Of a stretch of DNA of 64,000 nucleotides, positions 27,200 through 34,930 are shown piece after piece; the stretch's first letter is position 1; the number at the start of each line of letters is the position of its first letter. The notes under the pieces were generated by a model. The model was not told where the DNA came from and did no database searches. It saw only the letters and a list, made by a program, of their open reading frames with translations. A program made the position numbers and the translations under genes. Origin of the DNA: Pirellulales bacterium (GTDB lineage: Bacteria > Planctomycetota > Planctomycetia > Pirellulales > JAEUIK01); the NCBI GenBank assembly GCA_019694455.1, contig JAIBBY010000001.1:268069-332068 (forward strand). Reading direction: 5' to 3'.

Positions 27200-28354
27200 T
27201 CACCAGGCGGCTTGATAGAGGCGCAGCATGTCGGTCACGGTGCAAGACCGTGGGTTAGTCAAATGGCAGCCGTCTTCCATCGCTTTCTTCGCCAAATAGG
27301 GAAGCCGTTCCTCCGTCACCTTCACCTCGCGAAGCCGTGGCGGAATCTTTAGTTCGGCATTCAATTCGGCAAGGAATTGCGCCACCTGTTCCGCGGGGTC
27401 CTTGCCAGAGGCCAGCCCTAGCGCTTCGGCAACGCGGCCATATTGCTTGCTATCAACTTCGCCGTTGAATCGCACCACATGCGGCAGCACGATGGCATTG
27501 GCCAACCCGTGATGGACGCCGAACTCCGTGGACAAGGGATGCGCCAGCGAATGCGCGGCGCCAAGGTCTTTTTGGAACGACACGGCGCCCATCGCCGCCG
27601 CGATGAGCATGTTGCCGCGCGCCTCCAGGTCTTTGCCGTCGCGGGTGGCGCGCGGCAGAAAGAGGCGCACCAGTCGCACCGCTTCCAGCGCGATGGCATC
27701 GCACATCGGGTGAAACACGGGGCAGACGAACGACTCGATGGCGTGGGTCATCGCGTCCATGCCGGTGGCGGCGGTCAGATGCGGTGGCAAGCCCACCGTG
27801 AGCTCGGGATCGAGAATCGCCAGATTCGGCATCAGCGGTGGGCCGCCGAACACAGCTTTGCGGTTCCAGCGCTCAATGGTGATGACGGTGCTGCGCCCCA
27901 CTTCGCTGCCAGTGCCGGCGGTGGTGGGAATGGCGCACATCGGCGTCAACCACGCGGGCAGATCGGCCATCGGAGCGTCGGCCAGTTCGCGATCGGGAAA
28001 GGCGGCCTTGATCCGCACCGCCTTGCCGCCATCCAGGGCACTGCCACCCCCCACGGCCACAATGGCGTCGCACTCGGCTTCGCTGTAGACCGCCCAGGCG
28101 CCATTGACATCGGCCTCGACCGGATTGGGATGCACCTCGCTAAAGGCGCACCACGAACCAGGCCAGACACGATCCATCTCGGCCGCAATCAGCCGATACG
28201 CTTCGGTCTTGGTCAGGCCGTTGTCGGTCACCAAAAGCGGGCGCTTGGATTGGTGCGACTGCGCGAACTCCTCGAGCGCGCGACGCGCGCCGGCGCCATA
28301 GCGGATGAGCGTGGGAAAACTGAAGGTCGTCAATGCAAGCGGCGAGGCGCCCAT
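27200..28354 (-). CDS. Iron-containing alcohol dehydrogenase
   Basis: Group III, metal-dependent alcohol dehydrogenase of 384 residues. GGGSALDGGKAV is the nucleotide-binding loop; IPTTAGTGSEVG and AATGMDAMTHAIESF follow in the right order. The metal-binding histidines lie in AAHSLAHPLSTEFGVHHGLANA. It reversibly interconverts an alcohol and an aldehyde, so in this operon it probably produces or removes the aldehyde handled by the adjacent ALDH. ATG 28354 is preferred; a TTG eight codons upstream (28378) is possible. It is the first gene of the three-gene operon, and a good promoter lies at 28404-28433. Confidence 0.92.
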   Translation of the reverse strand: MGASPLALTTFSFPTLIRYGAGARRALEEFAQSHQSKRPLLVTDNGLTKTEAYRLIAAEMDRVWPGSWCAFSEVHPNPVEADVNGAWAVYSEAECDAIVAVGGGSALDGGKAVRIKAAFPDRELADAPMADLPAWLTPMCAIPTTAGTGSEVGRSTVITIERWNRKAVFGGPPLMPNLAILDPELTVGLPPHLTAATGMDAMTHAIESFVCPVFHPMCDAIALEAVRLVRLFLPRATRDGKDLEARGNMLIAAAMGAVSFQKDLGAAHSLAHPLSTEFGVHHGLANAIVLPHVVRFNGEVDSKQYGRVAEALGLASGKDPAEQVAQFLAELNAELKIPPRLREVKVTEERLPYLAKKAMEDGCHLTNPRSCTVTDMLRLYQAAW

Positions 28355-28403
28355 ACGCGGCCCGAGTGTGATTGGCAAAGATCCCGGATGCTTAAGTCCG
28401 GCG

Positions 28404-28433
28404 AGTCTACGACGCCGCGCCGCCTGGGGTCAA
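28404..28433 (-). promoter_or_regulatory. Sigma-70-like promoter of the ADH-ALDH-GS-like operon
   Basis: On the minus strand, -35 TTGACC (28433-28428) and -10 TAGACT (28409-28404) are separated by 18 bp, giving a leader of about 40 bases before the ATG at 28354. No operator palindrome is obvious. The remainder of the gap up to 28605 shows no gene. Confidence 0.5.
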
Positions 28434-28605
28434 GGAGCGAGAGGTTACCGCCCGGAAAGAACCACCTCGCCGGCCGCGCTTGCCAGAAGTCCCCAGCGCT
28501 GCCGGCCCAAGGACGCTGGATCAGGGGCCGTGGAAATTGAGCTTGCCTTGGGCGTCAATTGGCCCTTGCCCCCATGAGGCATCAAAAGTTGGCAAGCAAA
28601 AAAAC

Positions 28606-28641
28606 AAAGCCGGCGGCGCGCTCGCGCGCGACGCCGGCTTT
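28606..28641 (-). terminator. Rho-independent terminator after hsp20
   Basis: A perfect 10-bp stem AAAGCCGGCG/CGCCGGCTTT (28606-28615 with 28632-28641) has a GC-rich loop that can itself pair. Read on the minus strand it is followed by a run of T broken by a single G (TTTGTTTTTTTTG). It lies about 55 bp past the hsp20 stop. Confidence 0.85.
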
Positions 28642-28695
28642 TCCATCACCCGAGTTCAACGGGCCAGCGGCAAGTTTCCGCGCCCTGTCAGACGC

Positions 28696-29151
28696 TTACG
28701 ATTCGTTCGTCTTGACGTGAATCTGCTTGGGACGCGCGCTTTGCGCCTTCGGCAGCTTGAGCGTCAACACGCCATGCTTATATTCCGCCGCAACTTTCTC
28801 CTCGTCGACCGCGGTGGCCAACGGAATCACGCGACGGAACTGCCCGTAGTACCGCTCCATGCGGTGCCAGGTCTTGCCTTGTTGCTCTTCCTCAAACTTC
28901 TTTTCTCCGGTGACCCACAACTCGCCCTCCTTGAGCTCGATATGAAAGTCCTCGGCCTTCATGCCCGGCAGCTCCACCGTGACTTCGTAGTGGTCTTCCG
29001 CCTCGCAAAAGTTGGTGCGGGGCGCAAATACCTGCGGCGCAGGCGCATCGGAGCCGCCCTTGAAGAACTGATCGAACAAGGTGTCCACTTCGTGGCGCAA
29101 GTCGACCAGTGGACGAGAGAACTCGGTCCAGGGAACCAATCCACGTACCAT
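28696..29151 (-). CDS. Small heat-shock protein, Hsp20/alpha-crystallin family
   Basis: ATP-independent holdase chaperone of 151 residues that forms oligomers and binds unfolding proteins. The alpha-crystallin domain covers about residues 45-140: NFCEAEDHYEVTVELPGM starts it, ELWVTGEKKFEEEQQ is the central part and KHGVLTLKLPKAQ is the conserved G-V-L-T-L-x-L-P-K end. A very good AAGGAG ribosome binding site precedes the ATG. The 5' region (29152-29460) shows no clear CIRCE, and I could not make out a convincing heat-shock promoter or RNA thermometer. Confidence 0.96.
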   Translation of the reverse strand: MVRGLVPWTEFSRPLVDLRHEVDTLFDQFFKGGSDAPAPQVFAPRTNFCEAEDHYEVTVELPGMKAEDFHIELKEGELWVTGEKKFEEEQQGKTWHRMERYYGQFRRVIPLATAVDEEKVAAEYKHGVLTLKLPKAQSARPKQIHVKTNES

Positions 29152-29460
29152 GATGCAACTCTCCTTTCCGTTTCGGTTCTATACGTGCGAGGGACACAAA
29201 TGGTTCGCGCGTCGCGCTCGATTCTTACTGATTCTTCAGCGTCATTTGATCGTCTCGCCGCTACCAACCACGAACGCATTTCAGGCGCCAAACCATTGTC
29301 GCCTCGCGGCCATCACGCCAACCGCAAGCGCAACTGGCGATCGCGATTCGGCTTTGGACAATGACGGAGTAATGCGAGTCCAGGACCGCCGCGCAACGGG
29401 CGGCTACCTTTTGGCGCCAGAACGGCAGCGTCGCCCTGTCATTGCGGCGCCAGCGCAAAA

Positions 29461-29499
29461 AAAAGAGGCCGCGCCGGTAACTTGAGCACGACCTCTTTT
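29461..29499 (-). terminator. Terminator of the DUF1080 gene
   Basis: AAAAGAGG (29461-29468) pairs with CCTCTTTT (29492-29499). Read on the minus strand the hairpin ends in a run of eight T, about 25 bp past the DUF1080 stop. The stretch 29152-29460 between this and the hsp20 start holds no gene that I can support. Confidence 0.75.
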
Positions 29500-29524
29500 G
29501 CTAGCAGCGCTGCTGATTTCGCCC

Positions 29525-30202
29525 TCATTTAAGCGTGGTCAGCTTGTCCTCGGGAAAGGTTGTAAGAATCAGGTTTTTGAAGTGGATTTCCTGCGGCACG
29601 GTGTTTGAGTGCAGTTGCAGACCGATCGGACCTTCCTTGACGCGATCTGGTTCCGGGTCGCGCCAGTCGACCACCTGCGTGCCATTCACCACCACGCGCA
29701 CGCGGTTGCCTTGAGCGAGGATTTCCAGGTCGTTCCAATCGTGCTGCTTGCCAACCGCCATGGCCGGCTTGCCATCGACCGGCAGGCCGTTGCGGCCAAA
29801 CAGGTCGTACATGCCCCAGCCCGAGGGGAACATCACCAGATGGCCGGCGTAAGTGTATTTATCACCGTGCTCAGGGGCGTTGCGGCCCCACATGGCAATG
29901 CCGGAGTGCATCTCGGATTCAACCAGCTTGACGGTGGCTGACAGCCGAAAATCGCTGAACTTGCGATCGGTCAACAGGTAAGTGCTCACTTTGATCGGGT
30001 CGGTGTTCTTGGCGACGATCACTCCGTCCTGCACCGACCAAAGATGAGGATGCCCGGTCCAGCCAGTCAAATCCTTGCCATTGAACAGTTCTATAGTTTC
30101 CGACTTTCCCTCGCGCGGCGGAACCACGGGGGCTTCGTCGGCCGCGCGCAGCGGCGCAAATGACAGCAGCAGGATCAGCGAGAATAAAACAGCGACGCGC
30201 AT
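29525..30202 (-). CDS. Secreted DUF1080 (3-keto-disaccharide hydrolase-type) protein
   Basis: Exported protein of 225 residues with signal peptide VLFSLILLLSFAPLRAADE. The DUF1080 lectin-like jelly roll starts with IELFNGKDLTGWTGHPHLW and VQDGVIVAKN, continues through FRLSATVKLVESEMHSGIAM, and ends with GPIGLQLHSNTVPQEIHFKN and LILTTFP, all standard for this fold. Members are extremely common in planctomycetes; some cleave 3-keto-glycosides or bind glycans. Which applies here cannot be said. The start at 30202 has AAGGA seven bases upstream; an in-frame upstream start would precede the signal peptide. Terminated at 29461-29499. Confidence 0.92.
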   Translation of the reverse strand: MRVAVLFSLILLLSFAPLRAADEAPVVPPREGKSETIELFNGKDLTGWTGHPHLWSVQDGVIVAKNTDPIKVSTYLLTDRKFSDFRLSATVKLVESEMHSGIAMWGRNAPEHGDKYTYAGHLVMFPSGWGMYDLFGRNGLPVDGKPAMAVGKQHDWNDLEILAQGNRVRVVVNGTQVVDWRDPEPDRVKEGPIGLQLHSNTVPQEIHFKNLILTTFPEDKLTTLK

Positions 30203-30310
30203 GGTCGTCCTTTCGCAGCGGCGATTGATTTCATAAAAACGCGATGGGCATCGTAAATCGACGACCGGCAGCAAGCAACAAATGGCGCCGGAATCGTGCG
30301 CGATACCCAG

Positions 30311-30568
30311 CTATTCCGATCCGCGCCACACCCTAGCGTCCAAATAGTGATAGAGCTTGCCGCAGCAGATCGGTCCGGCGGCCAGTCCCGCGACGATGCC
30401 GATTGCGAAAAGAGGATAAACGAGCACTGCGAAGCCCAACTTGGCCGCAGCGACTCCCAGCGCGGCTCCAATGCTCATGCCGATAATTGGACAGCCAATC
30501 ATGAAAATCGGGGCCAGCAGCACTGCTAAAGCACACCTTAACGGCACTTTGAAACGCGCCCTTCGCAT
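30311..30568 (-). CDS. Small hydrophobic membrane protein, unknown
   Basis: 85 residues with a basic N-terminus (MRRARFKVPLR) and two or three hydrophobic stretches (CALAVLLAPIFMIGCPIIGM, LGFAVLVYPLFAIGIVAGLA), ending with KLYHYLDARVWRGSE. Glycine- and alanine-rich helices suggest tight packing. No family recognised. It is divergent from the secreted protein gene at 30696, with 127 bp between starts. Confidence 0.5.
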   Translation of the reverse strand: MRRARFKVPLRCALAVLLAPIFMIGCPIIGMSIGAALGVAAAKLGFAVLVYPLFAIGIVAGLAAGPICCGKLYHYLDARVWRGSE

Positions 30569-30695
30569 GCAGGAATTGTATCGTGCTTGCTACGGGTTTC
30601 TGCCACGCACCGCGATTTGCTACGTGAATCATTGCTCCGCTGATCGCTGGGCCATAAATTGCAAGGGCAGGGGGCGCCGCGCTAAGGAACATGCC

Positions 30696-31256
30696 ATGCG
30701 ATGGATACTCATCGCCGCATTCACCGTCGCGATCGAGGGCGCCGTTGCTCTTGGGCAGCAACCCACTACGGTGCAGCTACCCACCTTCTCGTCTTTCTCG
30801 GTCGACACCAGCGTCTCTGTGCCCGATAGCGGCGCCGGCTTCACTGAAGCCGCCCGTCAAGCCCGCAACCGATATCACACGGGACTAAAACCCGCCGGCG
30901 CGAAACTCGGTGGCATGCAGCGCGGTAGGGAAGGGCAGGGGGGCGCAGGGCCGATGAGCACAGTGCTAAGCGCCGGTAGCGCCAGCGTCCATGTGACGAT
31001 TCACGAGCCACCGCGCGATTGGCCGTCGGCAGCGCGGCGCGGCGCCACTGTCGATCTGGTCGCGGAGTTCGCACGAGCCAAGGAGAGTTCGGCTGGCCGC
31101 CCGGCCATGAGCGTGCCGCGAGCGCGGCAACTCCACCTCGCGGACGAGCTGACGGCGCGCGGCGACCGGGCTAAAGCTACCGGCAATCAGGCGGCGGCGA
31201 AGGTGTACTTCGAAAGCGCCGTACGCCAAGGTTACAAGCGCGCGGCAACGCCCTGA
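30696..31256 (+). CDS. Secreted protein of unknown function with a TPR-like tail
   Basis: 186 residues with a signal peptide (WILIAAFTVAIEGAVALGQQ). The mature part is polar and low in predicted structure until the end, where RQLHLADELTARGDRAKATG and AAAKVYFESAVRQGYKRA look like one or two helix pairs of the TPR type. The start ATG at 30696 has AAGGA at 30684-30688. Two overlapping GGGNAGGG octamers lie inside it (30928-30940) and one just upstream (30665-30672). No homologue recognised. The convergent radical-SAM gene ends 9 bp later. Confidence 0.6.
   Translation: MRWILIAAFTVAIEGAVALGQQPTTVQLPTFSSFSVDTSVSVPDSGAGFTEAARQARNRYHTGLKPAGAKLGGMQRGREGQGGAGPMSTVLSAGSASVHVTIHEPPRDWPSAARRGATVDLVAEFARAKESSAGRPAMSVPRARQLHLADELTARGDRAKATGNQAAAKVYFESAVRQGYKRAATP
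30928..30940 (+). other. Two overlapping KOPS-like octamers (GGGNAGGG), pointing right
   Basis: GGGAAGGG (30928-30935) and GGGCAGGG (30933-30940) share three bases. They point toward the dif-like site at 46699, as do all copies left of it. Identity as FtsK-loading sites is inferred from the E. coli consensus. Confidence 0.5.
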
Positions 31257-31265
31257 TGACGCGGC

Positions 31266-33101
31266 TCAAGTGGCGCTGGCCATCGCCGCCAGTTGTACTG
31301 TGGCCCGGCCGTGCTCCTTCTCCAGGTATTGCCGACCTTTTTTCACATTCAGATGGTCCCACGGCAATCGGCCATCCACGGCGTAGGGGCGATGCAGCGC
31401 CGCTTCGACGTCGACGCCGTCGTCGCGCAGCGCTTCCCACCACAGATCGGGCTTGGCATGTTCCGTCCAACCATCGAGACGCGCGCCACGCCGCCAGGCT
31501 AGTTCGATCGCTTCTCCCACGCGGCGGTCGCCACGGCTGACGACCCCTTCGAGCAGGCTGGTCTCGACGCCGTGACATTTGACGCTCACCGAGCGCATTC
31601 TGACCCGGCTCCTGAGATACCGGTGCGCCCACTGAAAATATTCGCGACGCTGCATCTCGTTCCACTGGTAAGGCGTGTGCGCCTTGGGGACAAAGTTCGA
31701 AACGCTGGCGGTTACTTGCGCCGGCCGGCCCATCACCTCGCGGCCGATTTGCGAGATGGTCTCCGCCATGTCGATGATGCCATCGAGATCGACCGGTCGC
31801 TCACCCGGCAGCCCACACAGGAAATAGAGCTTCACGCGATGGAAGCCATGCTTGAAGGCCTCACGGCAACCGTCGTACAGATCCTGGTTGCTGATCTTTT
31901 TGCGGATCTGCTCGCGCATGTCGTCGCGCGCCACCTCCGGAGCTAAGGTCAGGCCGCCGCGTCGATCGGTGGAGAGCATCGTCGCCACGTTCTTAAGCTG
32001 CTCGTTCACTCGCAAACTGGGGACCGAGACGTTCACTCCCAGCGGCGTGAAGACCTCGCTCATGCGGCGCATAAGCTCTTCGAAGTGCGGATAATCGCTA
32101 GTTGAAAGCGACAACAGCGAAATCTCGTTGTAGCCCGTCGCGTGATAGCTTTCGAGCGCGGCCTGCACGATCGTCTCCACCGTGCGAAAGCGCAGTGGTC
32201 GCTTGATGACCGTGCTCTGGCAGAAGCGGCATTGCCAAGGGCAACCGCGCATGATCTCGATGGCGATGCGGTCGTGGACGCACTCGATATACGGCACGAT
32301 CGGCCGCGTGGGGAGCGGCATCGCCTCCAGGTCGCCAATCACCGCCGGTTCGATGCTGTCGGGCACGTCCGAGCGAGTGCGATTGAGCGCGGCCAGCCGA
32401 CCATCGTCAAAATACTCCGGCTCATAGAAGCGCGGCACATAGGCGAACGGAATCCGCACGGCCAGTTCGGCCAGCAATTCCTCACGCTGCCGTCGGCCAG
32501 CTTCACCGCTGGCGATCGCCCCTGCGGCGCGCAGCGACTCGACGCGCGCCAACCACTCGTCGCAGATGATTGGCAAACTCGGCTCGCCGTCGCCCGTGAC
32601 GAACAGATCGATAAATGGCGTCAGGGGCTCGGGATTCTGGGCACACGGGCCGCCGGCAATCACCAGCGGATGTTCGAGCGTCCTCTCGGCGGCGCGCAGC
32701 GGCAGACCGGCCAGATCGAGCATGGTCAGGATGTTTGTGTAGCCCATCTCGTACTGGAGGCTAAAGCCGATCACATCGAACTCGGCCAGCGGCGTGAAGG
32801 TTTCCAGCGAGTACAGCGGCACGGCGTGCTGCCGCAGTTGAGCTTCCATGTCGGGGAGCGGCGTAAACGACCGTTCGCAGGCCCAATCGGCGCGGCTGTT
32901 CATCTGGGTATAGAGCACCTGCAAGCCATGATGGCTCATGCCAATGATGTAGGCGTCTGGAAACGCCAGACATAGCTTGCCGCGGAGTCGACCATGATCC
33001 TTGACGACCATGTTTAATTCGCCGCCCAAGTATTGGGCTGGCGTCTGCACATGGCAGAGGATTCGCGAGGCGACAAAATCTTTGAGCTTTTCGTTCAACA
33101 T
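31266..33101 (-). CDS. B12-binding-type radical SAM protein, TIGR03960-like
   Basis: Soluble enzyme of 611 residues. The N-terminal part (about 20-230) is a cobalamin-binding-like Rossmann region (AFPDAYIIGMSHHGLQVLYT, FDVIGFSLQYEMGYTNIL, PLVIAGGPCAQNPEPL). The radical SAM domain begins at IEIMRGCPWQCRFCQ, where Cys287, Cys291 and Cys294 ligate the 4Fe-4S cluster. The layout matches the uncharacterised family TIGR03960. In some bacteria that protein is fused or adjacent to a DUF2344 partner; here no partner is seen. ATG 33101 (MLNEKLKDFVASRIL) is chosen; codons further upstream do not look coding. A tRNA or ribosome-related modification role has been suggested for related families, but I cannot confirm it. 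Confidence 0.88.
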   Translation of the reverse strand: MLNEKLKDFVASRILCHVQTPAQYLGGELNMVVKDHGRLRGKLCLAFPDAYIIGMSHHGLQVLYTQMNSRADWACERSFTPLPDMEAQLRQHAVPLYSLETFTPLAEFDVIGFSLQYEMGYTNILTMLDLAGLPLRAAERTLEHPLVIAGGPCAQNPEPLTPFIDLFVTGDGEPSLPIICDEWLARVESLRAAGAIASGEAGRRQREELLAELAVRIPFAYVPRFYEPEYFDDGRLAALNRTRSDVPDSIEPAVIGDLEAMPLPTRPIVPYIECVHDRIAIEIMRGCPWQCRFCQSTVIKRPLRFRTVETIVQAALESYHATGYNEISLLSLSTSDYPHFEELMRRMSEVFTPLGVNVSVPSLRVNEQLKNVATMLSTDRRGGLTLAPEVARDDMREQIRKKISNQDLYDGCREAFKHGFHRVKLYFLCGLPGERPVDLDGIIDMAETISQIGREVMGRPAQVTASVSNFVPKAHTPYQWNEMQRREYFQWAHRYLRSRVRMRSVSVKCHGVETSLLEGVVSRGDRRVGEAIELAWRRGARLDGWTEHAKPDLWWEALRDDGVDVEAALHRPYAVDGRLPWDHLNVKKGRQYLEKEHGRATVQLAAMASAT

Positions 33102-33298
33102 GCGCGCACAAAGGCCCTGGGCGATTCCCGTTTCGACTACGACCCGGGCATTATCGCAAAATGTGGCCATTTGGGCGAGAGAAGCCGAGCGAACTCCAGA
33201 CTCGCGCTTGTTGTTTGGCAAATCTGGGTGGAGCGTGGATTAAAATTGCATTATGGTTCGCGCTTGCACGTCGCGCGCCGCTTGAAGCCGGAGGAGAC

Positions 33299-34558
33299 AT
33301 GAAGACCGCGCCATTGCTTAGTCGCCTGCTTCCCCTCATTCTCATTCTCGTTTTGGGATCGCCAGTAGCAGCTAGCGCGGCGCCCAGGCATCCCTTTGCC
33401 ACGTCACGCAACCGCATGGTGGACGAAGACGTAGTGGCGGCTGGTGTGAAAAACGAGCGCGTCATCCAGGCGATGCGCGACACGCCCCGGCACGAGTTCA
33501 TCCCCCCCGACCAACGCGCGCTGGCCTATTACGACATGGCGCTGCCGATCGGTGAAGGGCAAACCATTTCGCCGCCATTCATTGTGGCCTACATGACCGA
33601 ATCGCTCGATCCGCAACCGACCGACAAAGTGCTGGAAATTGGCACCGGCAGCGGCTACCAGGCGGCGGTGCTTAGCCCTGTTGTGCGCGATGTTTACACG
33701 ATCGAAATTGTTCGGCCGCTTGGCGAACGCGCCGCCAAGACGATTAAACACCTGAATTATGAAAACATTCACACACGCATTGGCGATGGCTACAAGGGTT
33801 GGCCGGAAGCCGCGCCGTTCGACAAGATCATCGTCACCTGCTCGCCCGAGAACATCCCCCAGCCCTTGATCGACCAGCTTCGAGAAGGGGGCCAATTGGT
33901 GATTCCGCTTGGCGAGCGCTATCAGCAGCGACTCTTCCGCTATCGCAAGCAAGATGGAAAGCTGGTGCAGGAGGCGCTATTGCCGGTGTTGTTCGTCCCG
34001 ATGACCGGCGCCGCCGAAGAGCGACGTCAGGTTCTGCCCGATCTGACCAAGCCCGAGATTCTGAACGCCGGCTTTGAAGAGTTTTCAGAAAATCCGCCCA
34101 AGGCGAGCGCTTGGCACTACCAGCGGCAGTGTCGCTTGGTGGTCGATGAAGAAGCGCCGGAAGGGCGCAACTACATGCTGCTCGCCAGCCCGCGACTAGG
34201 GCATGGCTGCGCCGCGTTGCAAGGCATGCATCTCGATGGCCGCTACATTCGCGAAGTGGAGTTCAGCGCGCAGGTGAAGACTGCGGCGATTCAAGCGGGC
34301 CCCGTTGCGTCGCAATCGGCCGACGCGGCCATCATGCTCTATGATCACCGGCGCGACTTGATTGGCGAGATCGCGCTTGGACCTTGGTATAGCGACATGC
34401 CTTGGAAAAAAATCTCGCGGCGATTTGTCATTCCCAGCGAAGCGCGCGAGGGCATTGTGCGCATCGGGCTATTCGGTGGGGCAGGGGAGTTGTCGATCGA
34501 CGATCTCCAGCTCACGGTCTTGCAGCACACGTCGGCTGCCCCCCCAAAGAAGCCATAA
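33299..34558 (+). CDS. Secreted protein-L-isoaspartate O-methyltransferase with C-terminal beta-sandwich-like extension
   Basis: 419 residues. A signal peptide (LLPLILILVLGSPVAASAAP) precedes a complete PCMT domain (about 35-235): IGEGQTISPPFIVAYMTE is the family signature, VLEIGTGSGYQA (111-122) is SAM-binding motif I, and FDKIIVTCSPENIPQPLIDQ with GGQLVIPLG follows. The enzyme repairs or tags isoaspartyl residues in damaged proteins using SAM. Residues 250-410 form an extra region (NAGFEEFSENPPKASAWHYQ, RFVIPSEAREGIVRIGLFGG) that resembles a carbohydrate-binding-type jelly roll. Export of a SAM-dependent enzyme is odd because SAM is cytoplasmic. GGAGG four bases upstream supports the start. 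A GGGCAGGG lies inside at 34479. Confidence 0.88.
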   Translation: MKTAPLLSRLLPLILILVLGSPVAASAAPRHPFATSRNRMVDEDVVAAGVKNERVIQAMRDTPRHEFIPPDQRALAYYDMALPIGEGQTISPPFIVAYMTESLDPQPTDKVLEIGTGSGYQAAVLSPVVRDVYTIEIVRPLGERAAKTIKHLNYENIHTRIGDGYKGWPEAAPFDKIIVTCSPENIPQPLIDQLREGGQLVIPLGERYQQRLFRYRKQDGKLVQEALLPVLFVPMTGAAEERRQVLPDLTKPEILNAGFEEFSENPPKASAWHYQRQCRLVVDEEAPEGRNYMLLASPRLGHGCAALQGMHLDGRYIREVEFSAQVKTAAIQAGPVASQSADAAIMLYDHRRDLIGEIALGPWYSDMPWKKISRRFVIPSEAREGIVRIGLFGGAGELSIDDLQLTVLQHTSAAPPKKP

Positions 34559-34851
34559 GCGCTAGCACGATCAAAGACCGCAATCGCTGACGCCAGTTCC
34601 GGCATTGCGCCGCGAATCGCCAGATTGCACTTCTTGTGCGCTTCTTCATGTCATAAGGCGGTAAATTCGTCCTGCCACTCTCGCACGGCTTGCGCCCGCC
34701 CCCGAGCGTCGAAGTGCGGCGTCGCCAAACCACTACCGGCCGTGCCCTACCACCGTTAGATTCGCGCCTAATGGTATGAAATATTCACCTTATTCCGCCC
34801 CGAATGTATATTTTTTGCATCCTTCGCACCCCGAAAAGTCACCGCAGTTTC

Positions 34852-34893
34852 TTGAATTGCGTGCTACTGTTGGTATGTTCTGAAGTTAGAACA
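34852..34893 (+). promoter_or_regulatory. Promoter and inverted repeat upstream of the TIGR03000 gene
   Basis: TTGAAT (34852-34857) and TATGTT (34874-34879) are 16 bp apart and can serve as -35 and -10. A perfect inverted repeat TGTTCT-N6-AGAACA (34876-34893) overlaps the -10 and could be an operator. The gap 34559-34930 is AT-richer than the genes around it and holds no ORF that I trust. Confidence 0.45.
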
Positions 34894-34930
34894 CGTCGTT
34901 TAGGCAACCTTTTCGGGGAGCACCACACTG

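Noticed and set aside
29152..29460. CIRCE element or RNA thermometer before hsp20
   Set aside because: No TTAGCACTC-N9-GAGTGCTAA and no convincing hairpin hiding the ribosome binding site were seen.
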